From the NCBI RefSeq assembly GCF_000293785.1, contig NZ_AKZI01000048.1, forward strand, positions 1 to 64,000: a DNA stretch of 64,000 nt, given 5' to 3'. This document shows, piece after piece, positions 27,607-35,021 of this stretch. Position 1 is the first letter of the stretch. Every line of letters begins with the position of its first letter. The notes under the pieces are model-generated. The model saw nothing but the letters and a program-made list of their open reading frames with translations, was not told the origin of the DNA and did no database searches. This stretch comes from Rhodovulum sp. PH10 (GTDB lineage Bacteria; Pseudomonadota; Alphaproteobacteria; Rhizobiales; Xanthobacteraceae). Made by a program: the position numbers and the translations under genes.

Positions 27607-28335
27607 ATGAAAATGCCCTCGAAAGAACATGAACTATGGTTCGCACCAGAAGGCGGATCTAGCGCGGTTCCGGGCTTTTTGACATCCGTTTCCGCCCAGT
27701 TCATCTCTACTCTACTTACCTATCAAATAGACAAGGAAATAAAAGGCAGTATATCCGAGATCGGGACATTCATGGGGAAAACATTTGTAGGCCTCGTGAA
27801 AGCATCTCGACGAGACGAAATTGTTTTAGGACTTGATGTCTTTCCGGAATACGTTGAGCTCGGATTCAAAAAAACAATGAGCCAACTACCTAAAACAGAA
27901 GTCGAAAACGTCGTGGCTGTGAAGAAAAGCAGCCGAGACGTCTCTACGCTTGAATGGATTAGCCGACTCAAGACGCCCGCGCGATTCATTCATATTGACG
28001 GAGAACACAGCTATGACGCAATAGCCAACGACCTCAGGCTTGCGTCTTCTTTCTTATCGAAAAGGTCTATTGTCGTTATAGACGACTTCCTGCACGATTG
28101 GTATCCTGACCTAACTGAAGGCATAATTGATTCTTTTAAAATTCTCCGAAACATCGTGCCGATTGCCGTTGCGCCAAGACTGGGGCACCTACAGGATGGG
28201 GGAACAAAACTCATCTGTAGTACAGAAGACGGCGCCCTGGAATACCGAAACCATATACTCAACACGTTTCGCGATAAAAAGGCAAGAACCGTTCGTTTTG
28301 TCGGACGAGAAATCATTACCTTTCAAGGCTTCTAG
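27607..28335 (+). CDS. Class I SAM-dependent methyltransferase-like protein, low G+C
   Basis: About 242 aa, matching the Methyltransf_24 style: SAM-site strand SISEIGTFMGKTFVGL (about residues 49-64), acidic DVF after strand 2, and FIHIDGEHSYDAI plus SIVVIDDFLHDWY, the His/Asp pattern typical of this group. Sampled lines are about 38-40% G+C against about 70% around it, and codon use follows (AAA, ATA, TTA common), pointing to recent acquisition. The start is not fixed: ATG at 27607, ATG at 27613 (better spaced from GAGG) or an upstream GTG. Target (glycan, lipid or small molecule) unknown. Confidence 0.75.
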   Translation: MKMPSKEHELWFAPEGGSSAVPGFLTSVSAQFISTLLTYQIDKEIKGSISEIGTFMGKTFVGLVKASRRDEIVLGLDVFPEYVELGFKKTMSQLPKTEVENVVAVKKSSRDVSTLEWISRLKTPARFIHIDGEHSYDAIANDLRLASSFLSKRSIVVIDDFLHDWYPDLTEGIIDSFKILRNIVPIAVAPRLGHLQDGGTKLICSTEDGALEYRNHILNTFRDKKARTVRFVGREIITFQGF

Positions 28336-28528
28336 AAGAACGGCACGCGGGCAGCACATTTCATTGACGCATAAGGAGGTTATGGGTTTTCGCCATCGTC
28401 GGCGCGTGGGGAGGGTTTTATAGCGTCATGGGCATGCTGTGCTCGCCGATTCAATCCGAATTCCATGATGAAATGCCTAACAACACGCTGCGCTCACTGT
28501 TTCTGCCAAAAACGTCCGCCCGCCCGCG
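28336..28528. other. Right flank of the low-G+C insert
   Basis: No intact gene. AAGGAGG precedes an ATG at 28382 that opens a 13-codon frame (MGFRHRRRVGRVL). The residues recall the start of DUF4236 proteins, so it may be a broken remnant. Composition shifts back to high G+C by about 28510. No transposase or terminal repeats recognised. Confidence 0.35.
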
Positions 28529-30418
28529 TCAGCCGGCGCCGAGGGCGACGGCCGTGTTGTAGGTGACGAAGGCGGCGGCGTAGGCGAGCGTCAGCATGTA
28601 GCCGAAGGTCACCGCCACCCAGCGCCAGCCGCCGGTCTCGCGCTTGATCACCGCCAGCGTCGCCGCACATTGCGGGGCGAAGATGTACCAGGCGAGCAGC
28701 GCGAGTGCGGTCGCGAGGCTCCAGCTCTGCGCGAGCGCCTCGCCGATCTGGGTGTCGCCGCCGCCGATCGAGTAGACGGTGCCCAGCGCCGCGACCGCCA
28801 CCTCGCGGGCCGCCATGCCGGGCACCAGCGCGACGTTGATCTGCCAGTTGAAGCCGATCGGCGCGGTGAGCGGCGCCAGCGCGTGGCCGATCATCGAGGC
28901 GAGGCTGTAGGTGATGGCCGGCTCGGTGGCGCCTTCGGGCGGCTGCGGAAACGAGGCGAGGAACCAGATCAGCACCGCCATCGCGAAGATGATGGTGCCG
29001 GCCCGCTCGAGAAACGCCTTTGCCCGCGTGACCAGGCCGAGGGCGACGCTCTTCGGGCGCGGCAGCTTGTAGTCCGGCAGCTCCAGCATGAACGGCTCGG
29101 ACGGCTGGTCGCGCCAGAAGACCCGCTTGGCGACGAAGGCGACGGTGAGCGCCCCGAGGATGCCGACCGCATAGAGCGAGAACATCACCACGCCCTGCAG
29201 GTCGAACAGGCCGAGCACCGGGCGGCTCGGCACGAAGGCCGAGATCAGCAGCACATAGACCGGGATGCGCGCCGAGCAGGTCATCAGCGGCGCTACCAGG
29301 ATGGTGGTCAGGCGGTCGCGCCGGGAATCGATCACGCGGGTCGCCATGATGCCGGGGATGGCGCAGGCAAAGCTCGACAGGAGCGGGATGAAGGCGCGGC
29401 CGTGCAGGCCGGCGCTGCCCATCACCCGGTCCATCAAGAAGGCGGCGCGGGCGAGATAGCCGAGATCCTCCAGCACCAGGATGAAGAAGAAAAGGATGAG
29501 GATCTGCGGCAGGAAGACCAGCACGCCGCCGACCCCGGCGATCACGCCGTCCTTCAGGAAGCTCTGCAGGAGGCCGGCCGGCACGTATGCCTCGACCAGC
29601 CCGCCGAGCGCATCGAAGGCGGCCTCGATCAGATCCATCGCCGGGGCGGCCCAGGTGAACACCGCCTGGAACATCACGAACAGGATCACCAGCAGGATGA
29701 CGATGCCGGCGACCGGGTGCAGCAGCACGGTGTCGAGCCGGCCGGTCAGGGTGTCCGGCCGCCCCGGCGTCGTCACGCAGGCGCGGAGAATGCGGTCGGC
29801 CTCCCGCTGGGTGGCGCGCAGCTCGTGGGCGCTCGGCGTGGTCCAGGTGTTGGCGGCCGTGGTGGTGGTGCCGTCCGGCGCGGTGGAGGCGTCGACCATC
29901 GCGTCCATGCGGGCGAGGAGGTCCTCGACGCCGCCGCGGCGCACCGCCGCGGAGGTGACGACCGGCACGCCGAGCTCGTCCGACAAACGGTCGAGATCGA
30001 AGGCGAAGCCACGGTGCTTCGCGATGTCGATCATGTTGAGGGCGAGGATCAGCGGCCGCCCGACTTTTTTCAGCTCGAGCACCAGCCGCAGCGCGATCCG
30101 CAGATTGGTCGAATCGGCGACGCACAGGAGCATGTCGGGCTGCGTCTCGCCGGGGAGACGGCCGAGCACGGCGTCGCGGGTGATCTGCTCGTCGGGGCTG
30201 CGGGCGCGCAGCGAATAGGTGCCGGGGAGATCCAGCAGATGGACGGTGCGGCCGGCCGGGGTTTTGAAGGTGCCCGACTTCCGCTCGACGGTGACGCCCG
30301 GATAGTTGGCGACCTTCTGCTTGCTCCCCGTCAGGGCGTTGAACAGCGAGGTCTTGCCGCAGTTCGGGTTGCCGACGAGCGCCAGATGCAGCGGGCCCGC
30401 CGAAGAGGCGGTGGTCAT
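28529..30418 (-). CDS. feoB: Ferrous iron transporter FeoB
   Basis: 629-aa GTPase-coupled Fe(II) permease of the inner membrane. The N-terminal G domain has GNPNCGKTS (G1), DLPG (G3) and NMID (G4). The membrane core follows, with repeated Gate-type segments and the conserved Cys-containing SSFACAIPGIMATR and MTCSARIPVYVLL. It is shorter than the 773-aa E. coli protein, mainly in linker and C-terminal parts, as is common in alphaproteobacteria. It follows feoA by about a dozen bases and is expected to be co-transcribed under Fur. A FeoC gene is not seen. Confidence 0.95.
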   Translation of the reverse strand: MTTASSAGPLHLALVGNPNCGKTSLFNALTGSKQKVANYPGVTVERKSGTFKTPAGRTVHLLDLPGTYSLRARSPDEQITRDAVLGRLPGETQPDMLLCVADSTNLRIALRLVLELKKVGRPLILALNMIDIAKHRGFAFDLDRLSDELGVPVVTSAAVRRGGVEDLLARMDAMVDASTAPDGTTTTAANTWTTPSAHELRATQREADRILRACVTTPGRPDTLTGRLDTVLLHPVAGIVILLVILFVMFQAVFTWAAPAMDLIEAAFDALGGLVEAYVPAGLLQSFLKDGVIAGVGGVLVFLPQILILFFFILVLEDLGYLARAAFLMDRVMGSAGLHGRAFIPLLSSFACAIPGIMATRVIDSRRDRLTTILVAPLMTCSARIPVYVLLISAFVPSRPVLGLFDLQGVVMFSLYAVGILGALTVAFVAKRVFWRDQPSEPFMLELPDYKLPRPKSVALGLVTRAKAFLERAGTIIFAMAVLIWFLASFPQPPEGATEPAITYSLASMIGHALAPLTAPIGFNWQINVALVPGMAAREVAVAALGTVYSIGGGDTQIGEALAQSWSLATALALLAWYIFAPQCAATLAVIKRETGGWRWVAVTFGYMLTLAYAAAFVTYNTAVALGAG

Positions 30419-30431
30419 CGGGCGGGTCCGG

Positions 30432-30755
30432 TCAGCTCACCAGGATCGCCATCGCCTCGCGGCGACGCAGCGCGATGGTCGCCTCGTTGACCCGCACGGC
30501 GATCGGATCGCGGCCGAAGGCGCCTTCGTGCAAGATCTCGATGCGCGCGCCCTCGACGAAGCCGAGCTCGATCAGGCGGCTTTCCAGCTCGCCGGCCGGC
30601 AGGTCGGGATAGCCGTCGGCGCTGATCGCGTCGACATGGCCGCAGAAGCCGCGGCGGGCTTTTCCGAGCGGGGTCTGCGGACCAGCGGGAAGGGAGACGG
30701 ACGACAGCAGCCCGTGAGTTGCGCCGGACAGGGAAAGAACGGACATCGACACCAT
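30432..30755 (-). CDS. feoA: FeoA-family protein
   Basis: About 107 aa with an SH3-like FeoA core: LESRLIELGFVEGARIEILHEGAFGRDPIAVRVNEATIALRRREA. It is thought to regulate FeoB activity in the cytoplasm. Three starts are possible (30779, 30755, 30746) and none has a good SD; the middle one is given. The N-terminal 40 residues ahead of the core are longer than in minimal FeoA (about 75 aa). A Fur box overlaps the promoter zone 40-55 bp upstream, and feoB follows directly. Confidence 0.88.
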   Translation of the reverse strand: MVSMSVLSLSGATHGLLSSVSLPAGPQTPLGKARRGFCGHVDAISADGYPDLPAGELESRLIELGFVEGARIEILHEGAFGRDPIAVRVNEATIALRRREAMAILVS

Positions 30756-30795
30756 CCGGTCGCGAAGACGGGGGAGCATCGCGACGCTTTGTAAA

Positions 30796-30810
30796 TGAGA
30801 ACGATTTTCA
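30796..30810. promoter_or_regulatory. Fur box upstream of feoAB
   Basis: TGAGAAC-G-ATTTTCA matches 11 of 14 symmetric positions of the 7-1-7 Fur consensus TGATAAT-N-ATTATCA. It sits just upstream of feoA, the expected place for iron repression. Confidence 0.6.
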
Positions 30811-30902
30811 AACTCGTTGTCGGAGACGCGTGCCTCCGAGTCAAGCAGCCGACCCCCCTGCGATCAAAGCTTAGACATTTTACAAAGAGGTCGGGGCCCG
30901 CA

Positions 30903-30937
30903 GCCGGGCTTGCCCGGCCGGCCCGGGCAAGCCCGGC
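30903..30937. terminator. 15-bp perfect inverted repeat after the carboxyltransferase gene
   Basis: Arms GCCGGGCTTGCCCGG / CCGGGCAAGCCCGGC enclose a 5-nt loop. It lies 48 bp past the stop of the carboxyltransferase gene and upstream of feoA. No T-run follows, so it is either a strong stem terminator or a REP-like element. Confidence 0.45.
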
Positions 30938-30984
30938 CTCGGCCGATCCGCGCGGCGACGGAAAACCTCCCGGACAGGTTGCGT

Positions 30985-32718
30985 CTACCCTCGGATCAAT
31001 CGCGGAAGAATCATCTGGTGCGGCGGGCAGAGCGAGCCGGGGTTCTGGTAGACCGCCCCGGCGAAGGCTTCGAGATAGCTGCGCAGCCGCGTGAGGTCGA
31101 CGATCTCGTCGACCAGGCCGTGCTTGGCGCAGAACAGCGGCCGCGACGTCTCGTGGTATTTTCGTGCCATCGCGTTCATCGTCTCGGCGACCGGCTCCAG
31201 CGGCTTGCCGGCCTCCTTGTCCTTGGCGGCACGGCGGGCATAGGCGGCGATCGCTGCGGTCTCGCCGTGCATCACGTAGATTTCGGTCGCCGCGGTGCCG
31301 AGCGTGAAGGCGTTGTGGCGGGTCGCGGTCGGCCCGCCCATGATGTAGTGCGCCGCCGCCGTCCCCTTGCGCAGCACGACGAGCATCATCGGCACGTCGG
31401 TCTGCTGGATCGAGTAGATCAGCGTCTGACCGAGGCCCAAGAGCTCGGCCTTTTCCGCGGCGTCGCCGACATCGATGCCGGTGGTGTCCTGGAACCACAG
31501 CACCGGGATGCGGTCGCGCCCGCAATGGGTGACGAACTCGCTCGTCTTGATCAGCCCCTGCCGATAGAGCTTTCCGCCGATGCCCGGATAGTCCGCGTAC
31601 TCCGGATAGCCGCGCGGCAAGAGGCCGAGCCGGTTGGCGACCACGCCGACCAGGAAGCCGTCGATCTTGACGAGCCCGGTATAGACCTCGGGCCCGTAGT
31701 CGGGGCGGAAGGCGAGGTGCTCGGAGCCGTCGACGAGGCGCGCCAGAACGTCCTCGAACACGTAGGTCTCGCGCTGGTTGAACGGCAGGAGGTGATAGAG
31801 GTCGTCGGCGGCAAAGCGCGGCGACGCCGGCTGCGCCACGCGAAAAATCTTCGGGTCGTAGGCGGGCAGCGCCCGGATGGTCTCCTTGATGCCGTCGAGC
31901 ACGCCGGTCTCGTCCTCGAACACGCGGGAGACGAAGCCGGTGTGCTCGAAATGGGTCGCCATGCCGCCCGGCGGGTCGTCGCGCATCTCGCGCGTCTTGG
32001 CGATCAGCGCCTCCAGCATCTCGGCGTCGAAGCCGCCCTTGGGCGACATGCCCGACACGATGGCGACGCCGCCGACCGCGATATTGGCGTCCTTGTGGGC
32101 GAGCAGGATGGTCGGGCTGATGCTGTGATAGCCGCCGCCCGCCGGGTTCGAGCCATAGATGCCGGCGATCACCGGGATGCCGGCCTGCTGCAGCTCGGCG
32201 TTGCGGAAGAAGGTCGTGCCGCCGCCGCGCCGGCCGGCATAGAAGCGCTCCTGCTCCGGGAGCTTCACGCCCGAGCAGTTGACCAGCCACACCAGCGGCA
32301 CCCGCAGGCGGCGGGCGATGTCGGTGACGCGGTGGACGTTCTCCGCCTGGCCGGGCAGCCACGCGCCGGCCGAGACCTTGTTGTCGAAGCCGACGATCAC
32401 CGCCCAGCGGCCGCCGATCTTTCCCAGCCCGTCGACCACGTTGGTGGTGCCTTCCGGGTTGTCGTCGGGGTCGTACAGGCTGTGCAGCGGATGCCAGGTG
32501 CCGGGATCGACCAGATAATCGAGCCGCTGCCACACGGTGAGTGCGCCGCGCGCATTGATCGCCTCGGTCGAAAGCCCGACCTCGCGGCGGGCGGCGCGGC
32601 GGGCTTCGAGATCGGCCTCGATCTCGGCGAGCGCGCGCCGGCTCTTCTGCATGCGCTCGACATGGGCCTCGCTCGGCGCCTTGCCGAGCGGGGGCATCGC
32701 ACGGAAATAGGAGTGCAT
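30985..32718 (-). CDS. Acyl-CoA carboxyltransferase, glutaconyl-CoA decarboxylase alpha-type
   Basis: 577 aa with two crotonase-fold carboxyltransferase halves. It resembles glutaconyl-CoA decarboxylase GcdA from end to end: start YFRAMPPLGKA; LVDPGTWHPL; NCSGVKLPEQERFY; GRRGGGTTFFRNAELQQ; YGSNPAGGGYHSISPT; WFQDTTGIDVG; GKLYRQGLIK; C-terminal HQMILPR. Length equals the GcdA family (about 585). In anaerobes GcdA transfers carboxylate from glutaconyl-CoA to biotin in a Na+-pump complex with B, C and D subunits, none of which is nearby. It may instead act with a biotin carboxylase elsewhere. Start chosen at MHSYFR for homology. Confidence 0.85.
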   Translation of the reverse strand: MHSYFRAMPPLGKAPSEAHVERMQKSRRALAEIEADLEARRAARREVGLSTEAINARGALTVWQRLDYLVDPGTWHPLHSLYDPDDNPEGTTNVVDGLGKIGGRWAVIVGFDNKVSAGAWLPGQAENVHRVTDIARRLRVPLVWLVNCSGVKLPEQERFYAGRRGGGTTFFRNAELQQAGIPVIAGIYGSNPAGGGYHSISPTILLAHKDANIAVGGVAIVSGMSPKGGFDAEMLEALIAKTREMRDDPPGGMATHFEHTGFVSRVFEDETGVLDGIKETIRALPAYDPKIFRVAQPASPRFAADDLYHLLPFNQRETYVFEDVLARLVDGSEHLAFRPDYGPEVYTGLVKIDGFLVGVVANRLGLLPRGYPEYADYPGIGGKLYRQGLIKTSEFVTHCGRDRIPVLWFQDTTGIDVGDAAEKAELLGLGQTLIYSIQQTDVPMMLVVLRKGTAAAHYIMGGPTATRHNAFTLGTAATEIYVMHGETAAIAAYARRAAKDKEAGKPLEPVAETMNAMARKYHETSRPLFCAKHGLVDEIVDLTRLRSYLEAFAGAVYQNPGSLCPPHQMILPRLIRG

Positions 32719-32934
32719 GGCGTTTCGTCCCCGTTCGTTTCTCGCGAAGCGCCGGGCTTTTCTCGCGAGAAAGCCGCGGCGCCGCTGTTCGCGACAGTGT
32801 GGAACGGGGAGACGGCGACGCCAACCGGTACGATCGTCTCGCACCGCCGCAACCGGCAGGGTTTTGGAATTTCGTCAGGTCCGGGAGAGACGCGCCCGCC
32901 GGGCGGAACCGGTGGGCGCACCCGCCGGGGCGCG

Positions 32935-32990
32935 CCCGGTCAGTGCAGGTCGGTCAGTGCAGCCCGATCAGTGCAGCCCGGTCAGTGCAG
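32935..32990. repeat. Four 14-bp tandem repeats at the MIP18-gene stop codon
   Basis: Units CCCGGTCAGTGCAG, GTCGGTCAGTGCAG, CCCGATCAGTGCAG and CCCGGTCAGTGCAG, followed by a partial GTCGGT. The last unit contains the stop (TCA, TGA on the minus strand), so the coding end is repeated downstream of the gene. Confidence 0.85.
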
Positions 32991-33308
32991 GTCGGTGAAC
33001 GGCGTGCCGGGCACCCAGCCGAGCGCGCTGCGGCCTTCCTCGGTCATCAGCTCGGGGCTCCAGGGCGGATCCCACATCAGCCGCACCCGCACGCTCGGGG
33101 TCTCGCGGAAGCGACGGCGCAGCACGTCCTTCGCCTCGCTCGCCATGGTCTCGCCGAACGGGCAGGTCGGCGCCGTGGTGGTCATGTCGACCACGATGCC
33201 CTCCTTGGTCCAGTCGGCGCGATAGATCAGCCCGAGATCGACGATGCTGATGCCGAGCTCGGGATCCATCACCTCCTCGAGGGCGCGCAGAATGTCGGGG
33301 TCGCTCAT
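32982..33308 (-). CDS. MIP18/PaaD-family (DUF59) iron-sulfur assembly protein
   Basis: 108-aa cytoplasmic protein with the family pattern LEEVMDPELGISIVDLGLIY and PTCPFGETM, whose Cys is the conserved reactive residue. Related proteins (SufT, PaaD, human FAM96B/MIP18) help deliver Fe-S clusters to targets. SD AAAGGA lies 7 nt before the chosen ATG. No suf or paa neighbours, so the client is unknown. The gene ends inside a 14-bp tandem repeat array. Confidence 0.88.
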   Translation of the reverse strand: MSDPDILRALEEVMDPELGISIVDLGLIYRADWTKEGIVVDMTTTAPTCPFGETMASEAKDVLRRRFRETPSVRVRLMWDPPWSPELMTEEGRSALGWVPGTPFTDLH

Positions 33309-33558
33309 CGTCGGTCCTTTGGCGGTCCCTCGGCTCGCCCGGGGGGCGAAGCGGAGGGTGGGGGGTCTGTCGAATCGGCCGTGAGGCGATCCGGAACGCC
33401 GCGGCGGGTGAAACAATGGCGGGCGCCCGCGGCGCCGTTCCTTGTCATAAGTCAAGCGCGCCCGTTGCTTGGAGCAAGAAGACTTCCAATCGAGGCGGCT
33501 CGCCGAACCCTCTCGGATCGCGCCGGCAGGGGCGCCGCCGGCGGGGCCGGCGTAGCCG

Positions 33559-34758
33559 TCACGACCCTTGTCCCGACACCAGCACCCAGCCGCCGTTGTC
33601 GATCTCGAGCATCCGGAACGCCCCGAGGTCGAGGCCGAGATGGTCGGTCGGCGACATGGTGACCACCCCGCCGGTGCCGACGAAGCCCTTGGTCGCCTCC
33701 AGCGCGTCGCGCAGCTTCGTGCGGTCGAAGCCGCCGGCGCGCTTCGCCGCGTCGACCACCAGCATCAGCGCGTCGTGGGCGTGGCCGGCAAAGGTCGACA
33801 CCGGCAGGCCGGTCGCCGCGCTGAAGGTTTTCGCGAAGCGCACCACCACCGGCTTTTGCGGGTCGCCGTCCGGCAGCTTGTCGGCGATCAGCAGCGCCGA
33901 GGCCGGCAGCCGCACGCCGTCGGCGGCCCCGCCGGCCAGCGCGACGAAGGTCTTCGAGGCGACGCCGTAGCTCTGATAGAGCGGAAGCCGGATGTCGAGA
34001 TGGCGATAGGTCCGGGTGACGATCGCCGGTCCCTGGCCGTGGCCCGCGACCACCACCGCCTGCAGGTCGGGCACCGCGGCGAGCGCGCGCAGCTGCGGCG
34101 TCACGTCGGTGTCGGCCGGGCCGAAGCGCTCCTCGTGGGCGACGGTGATGCCGAAGGCCGGCGCCGCCTTGACGCACTGGGTGCGCATCGAGCGGCCGAA
34201 CGCGTCGGTGCCGGAGACGATGGCGATGCGGGCGAGGCCGCGCCGCTTCAGGTCGGCAAAGATGCGTTCGCAGGCCATGCGGTCGGTGTGGGCGGTCTTG
34301 AACACCCATTTGCGCACCGGCTCGATCACCTCGACGCCTCCGGCGAGCGAGACCAGCGGCGTGTGGGTGCTCTCGGCGACCGGGATCATCGCCAGCGTGG
34401 TGCCGGTGGTGGTGCCGCCGACGATCGCGATCACCCCTTCCTCCGCCAGCGTGCGGGCGAAAACCTTCGCGGCGTTCGGGTCGCCGCCGTCGTCGTGGAC
34501 GATCAGCTCGAGCTTTTCGCCGTTCACCCCGCCGGCGGCGTTGACCGCCGCGACGTCCATCTCGAGCGCCGCCTTCTCCGGAACCCCGAGATATTCCGAT
34601 GGTCCGGTGATCGACAGCACGGCGCCGATCTTTGCCGCGAGCGCCGGCGCGGCGCCCGCGAGAAGCGCGGCGGCGAGGAGGCCGGCGGCCGCGACACGGC
34701 GCAAGAGAACACGGGGCACGAGGAGACGGCGCGCGAGAAGACGGTGCAGCAGGATCAT
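33559..34758 (-). CDS. Branched-chain amino-acid-type ABC substrate-binding protein (orphan)
   Basis: 399-aa periplasmic binding protein, type 1 fold (Periplasmic_BP_6/LivK-like): KIGAVLSITGPSEYLGVPEK, VNAAGGVNGEKLELIVHDDGGDP and a C-terminal hinge region. The signal peptide is unusual: before its hydrophobic core, four pentapeptides (ILLHR, LLARR, LLVPR, VLLRR) are encoded by degenerate 15-bp repeats. ATG preferred over an in-frame GTG two codons earlier because GGAG is spaced correctly. No permease or ATPase genes adjoin. An EcfG-like promoter lies about 140 nt upstream. Ligand unknown. Confidence 0.88.
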   Translation of the reverse strand: MILLHRLLARRLLVPRVLLRRVAAAGLLAAALLAGAAPALAAKIGAVLSITGPSEYLGVPEKAALEMDVAAVNAAGGVNGEKLELIVHDDGGDPNAAKVFARTLAEEGVIAIVGGTTTGTTLAMIPVAESTHTPLVSLAGGVEVIEPVRKWVFKTAHTDRMACERIFADLKRRGLARIAIVSGTDAFGRSMRTQCVKAAPAFGITVAHEERFGPADTDVTPQLRALAAVPDLQAVVVAGHGQGPAIVTRTYRHLDIRLPLYQSYGVASKTFVALAGGAADGVRLPASALLIADKLPDGDPQKPVVVRFAKTFSAATGLPVSTFAGHAHDALMLVVDAAKRAGGFDRTKLRDALEATKGFVGTGGVVTMSPTDHLGLDLGAFRMLEIDNGGWVLVSGQGS

Positions 34759-34905
34759 GGGCACTCCCAGGGGCGGCCCTGTCCGGCCGCGTTTCCGACC
34801 CGAAGCTCGTCGTTGTTTCGTTGTCTTTTGCGTGGGCGTGTGCGTGGACGTAGGAGGAGCTTTTCCGGCGAGCGCCGCCCGCGAGTGCGGCCGCCGGCCG
34901 ATCGG

Positions 34906-34930
34906 AACGCGCCGCCGCGGCGAAAGTTCC
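34906..34930 (-). promoter_or_regulatory. EcfG-like promoter facing the binding-protein gene
   Basis: The minus strand reads GGAAC-N16-CGTT, exact to consensus, about 140 nt upstream of the binding-protein ATG. The site is nearly palindromic: the plus strand also has GGAAC with AGTT at 16-nt spacing, facing mutS. Confidence 0.5.
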
Positions 34931-35021
34931 GCCTGTTCCCCGCCGCCGGCGCGGCGCTCTCCACAAGCGGCCGGCCGGGGCGGTTAGAAACCGCGCGACC
35001 GTTCTGCTAGCGTGCGCCGCC

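Noticed and set aside
30787-30887. Hairpin from the CTTTGTAAA / TTTACAAAG pair
   Set aside because: The arms are separated by about 83 bp, too far for a simple stem; mentioned only as possible paired sites.
32935-32990. CRISPR array
   Set aside because: Repeat units are contiguous 14-bp copies without spacers, overlap a stop codon, and no cas genes are present.
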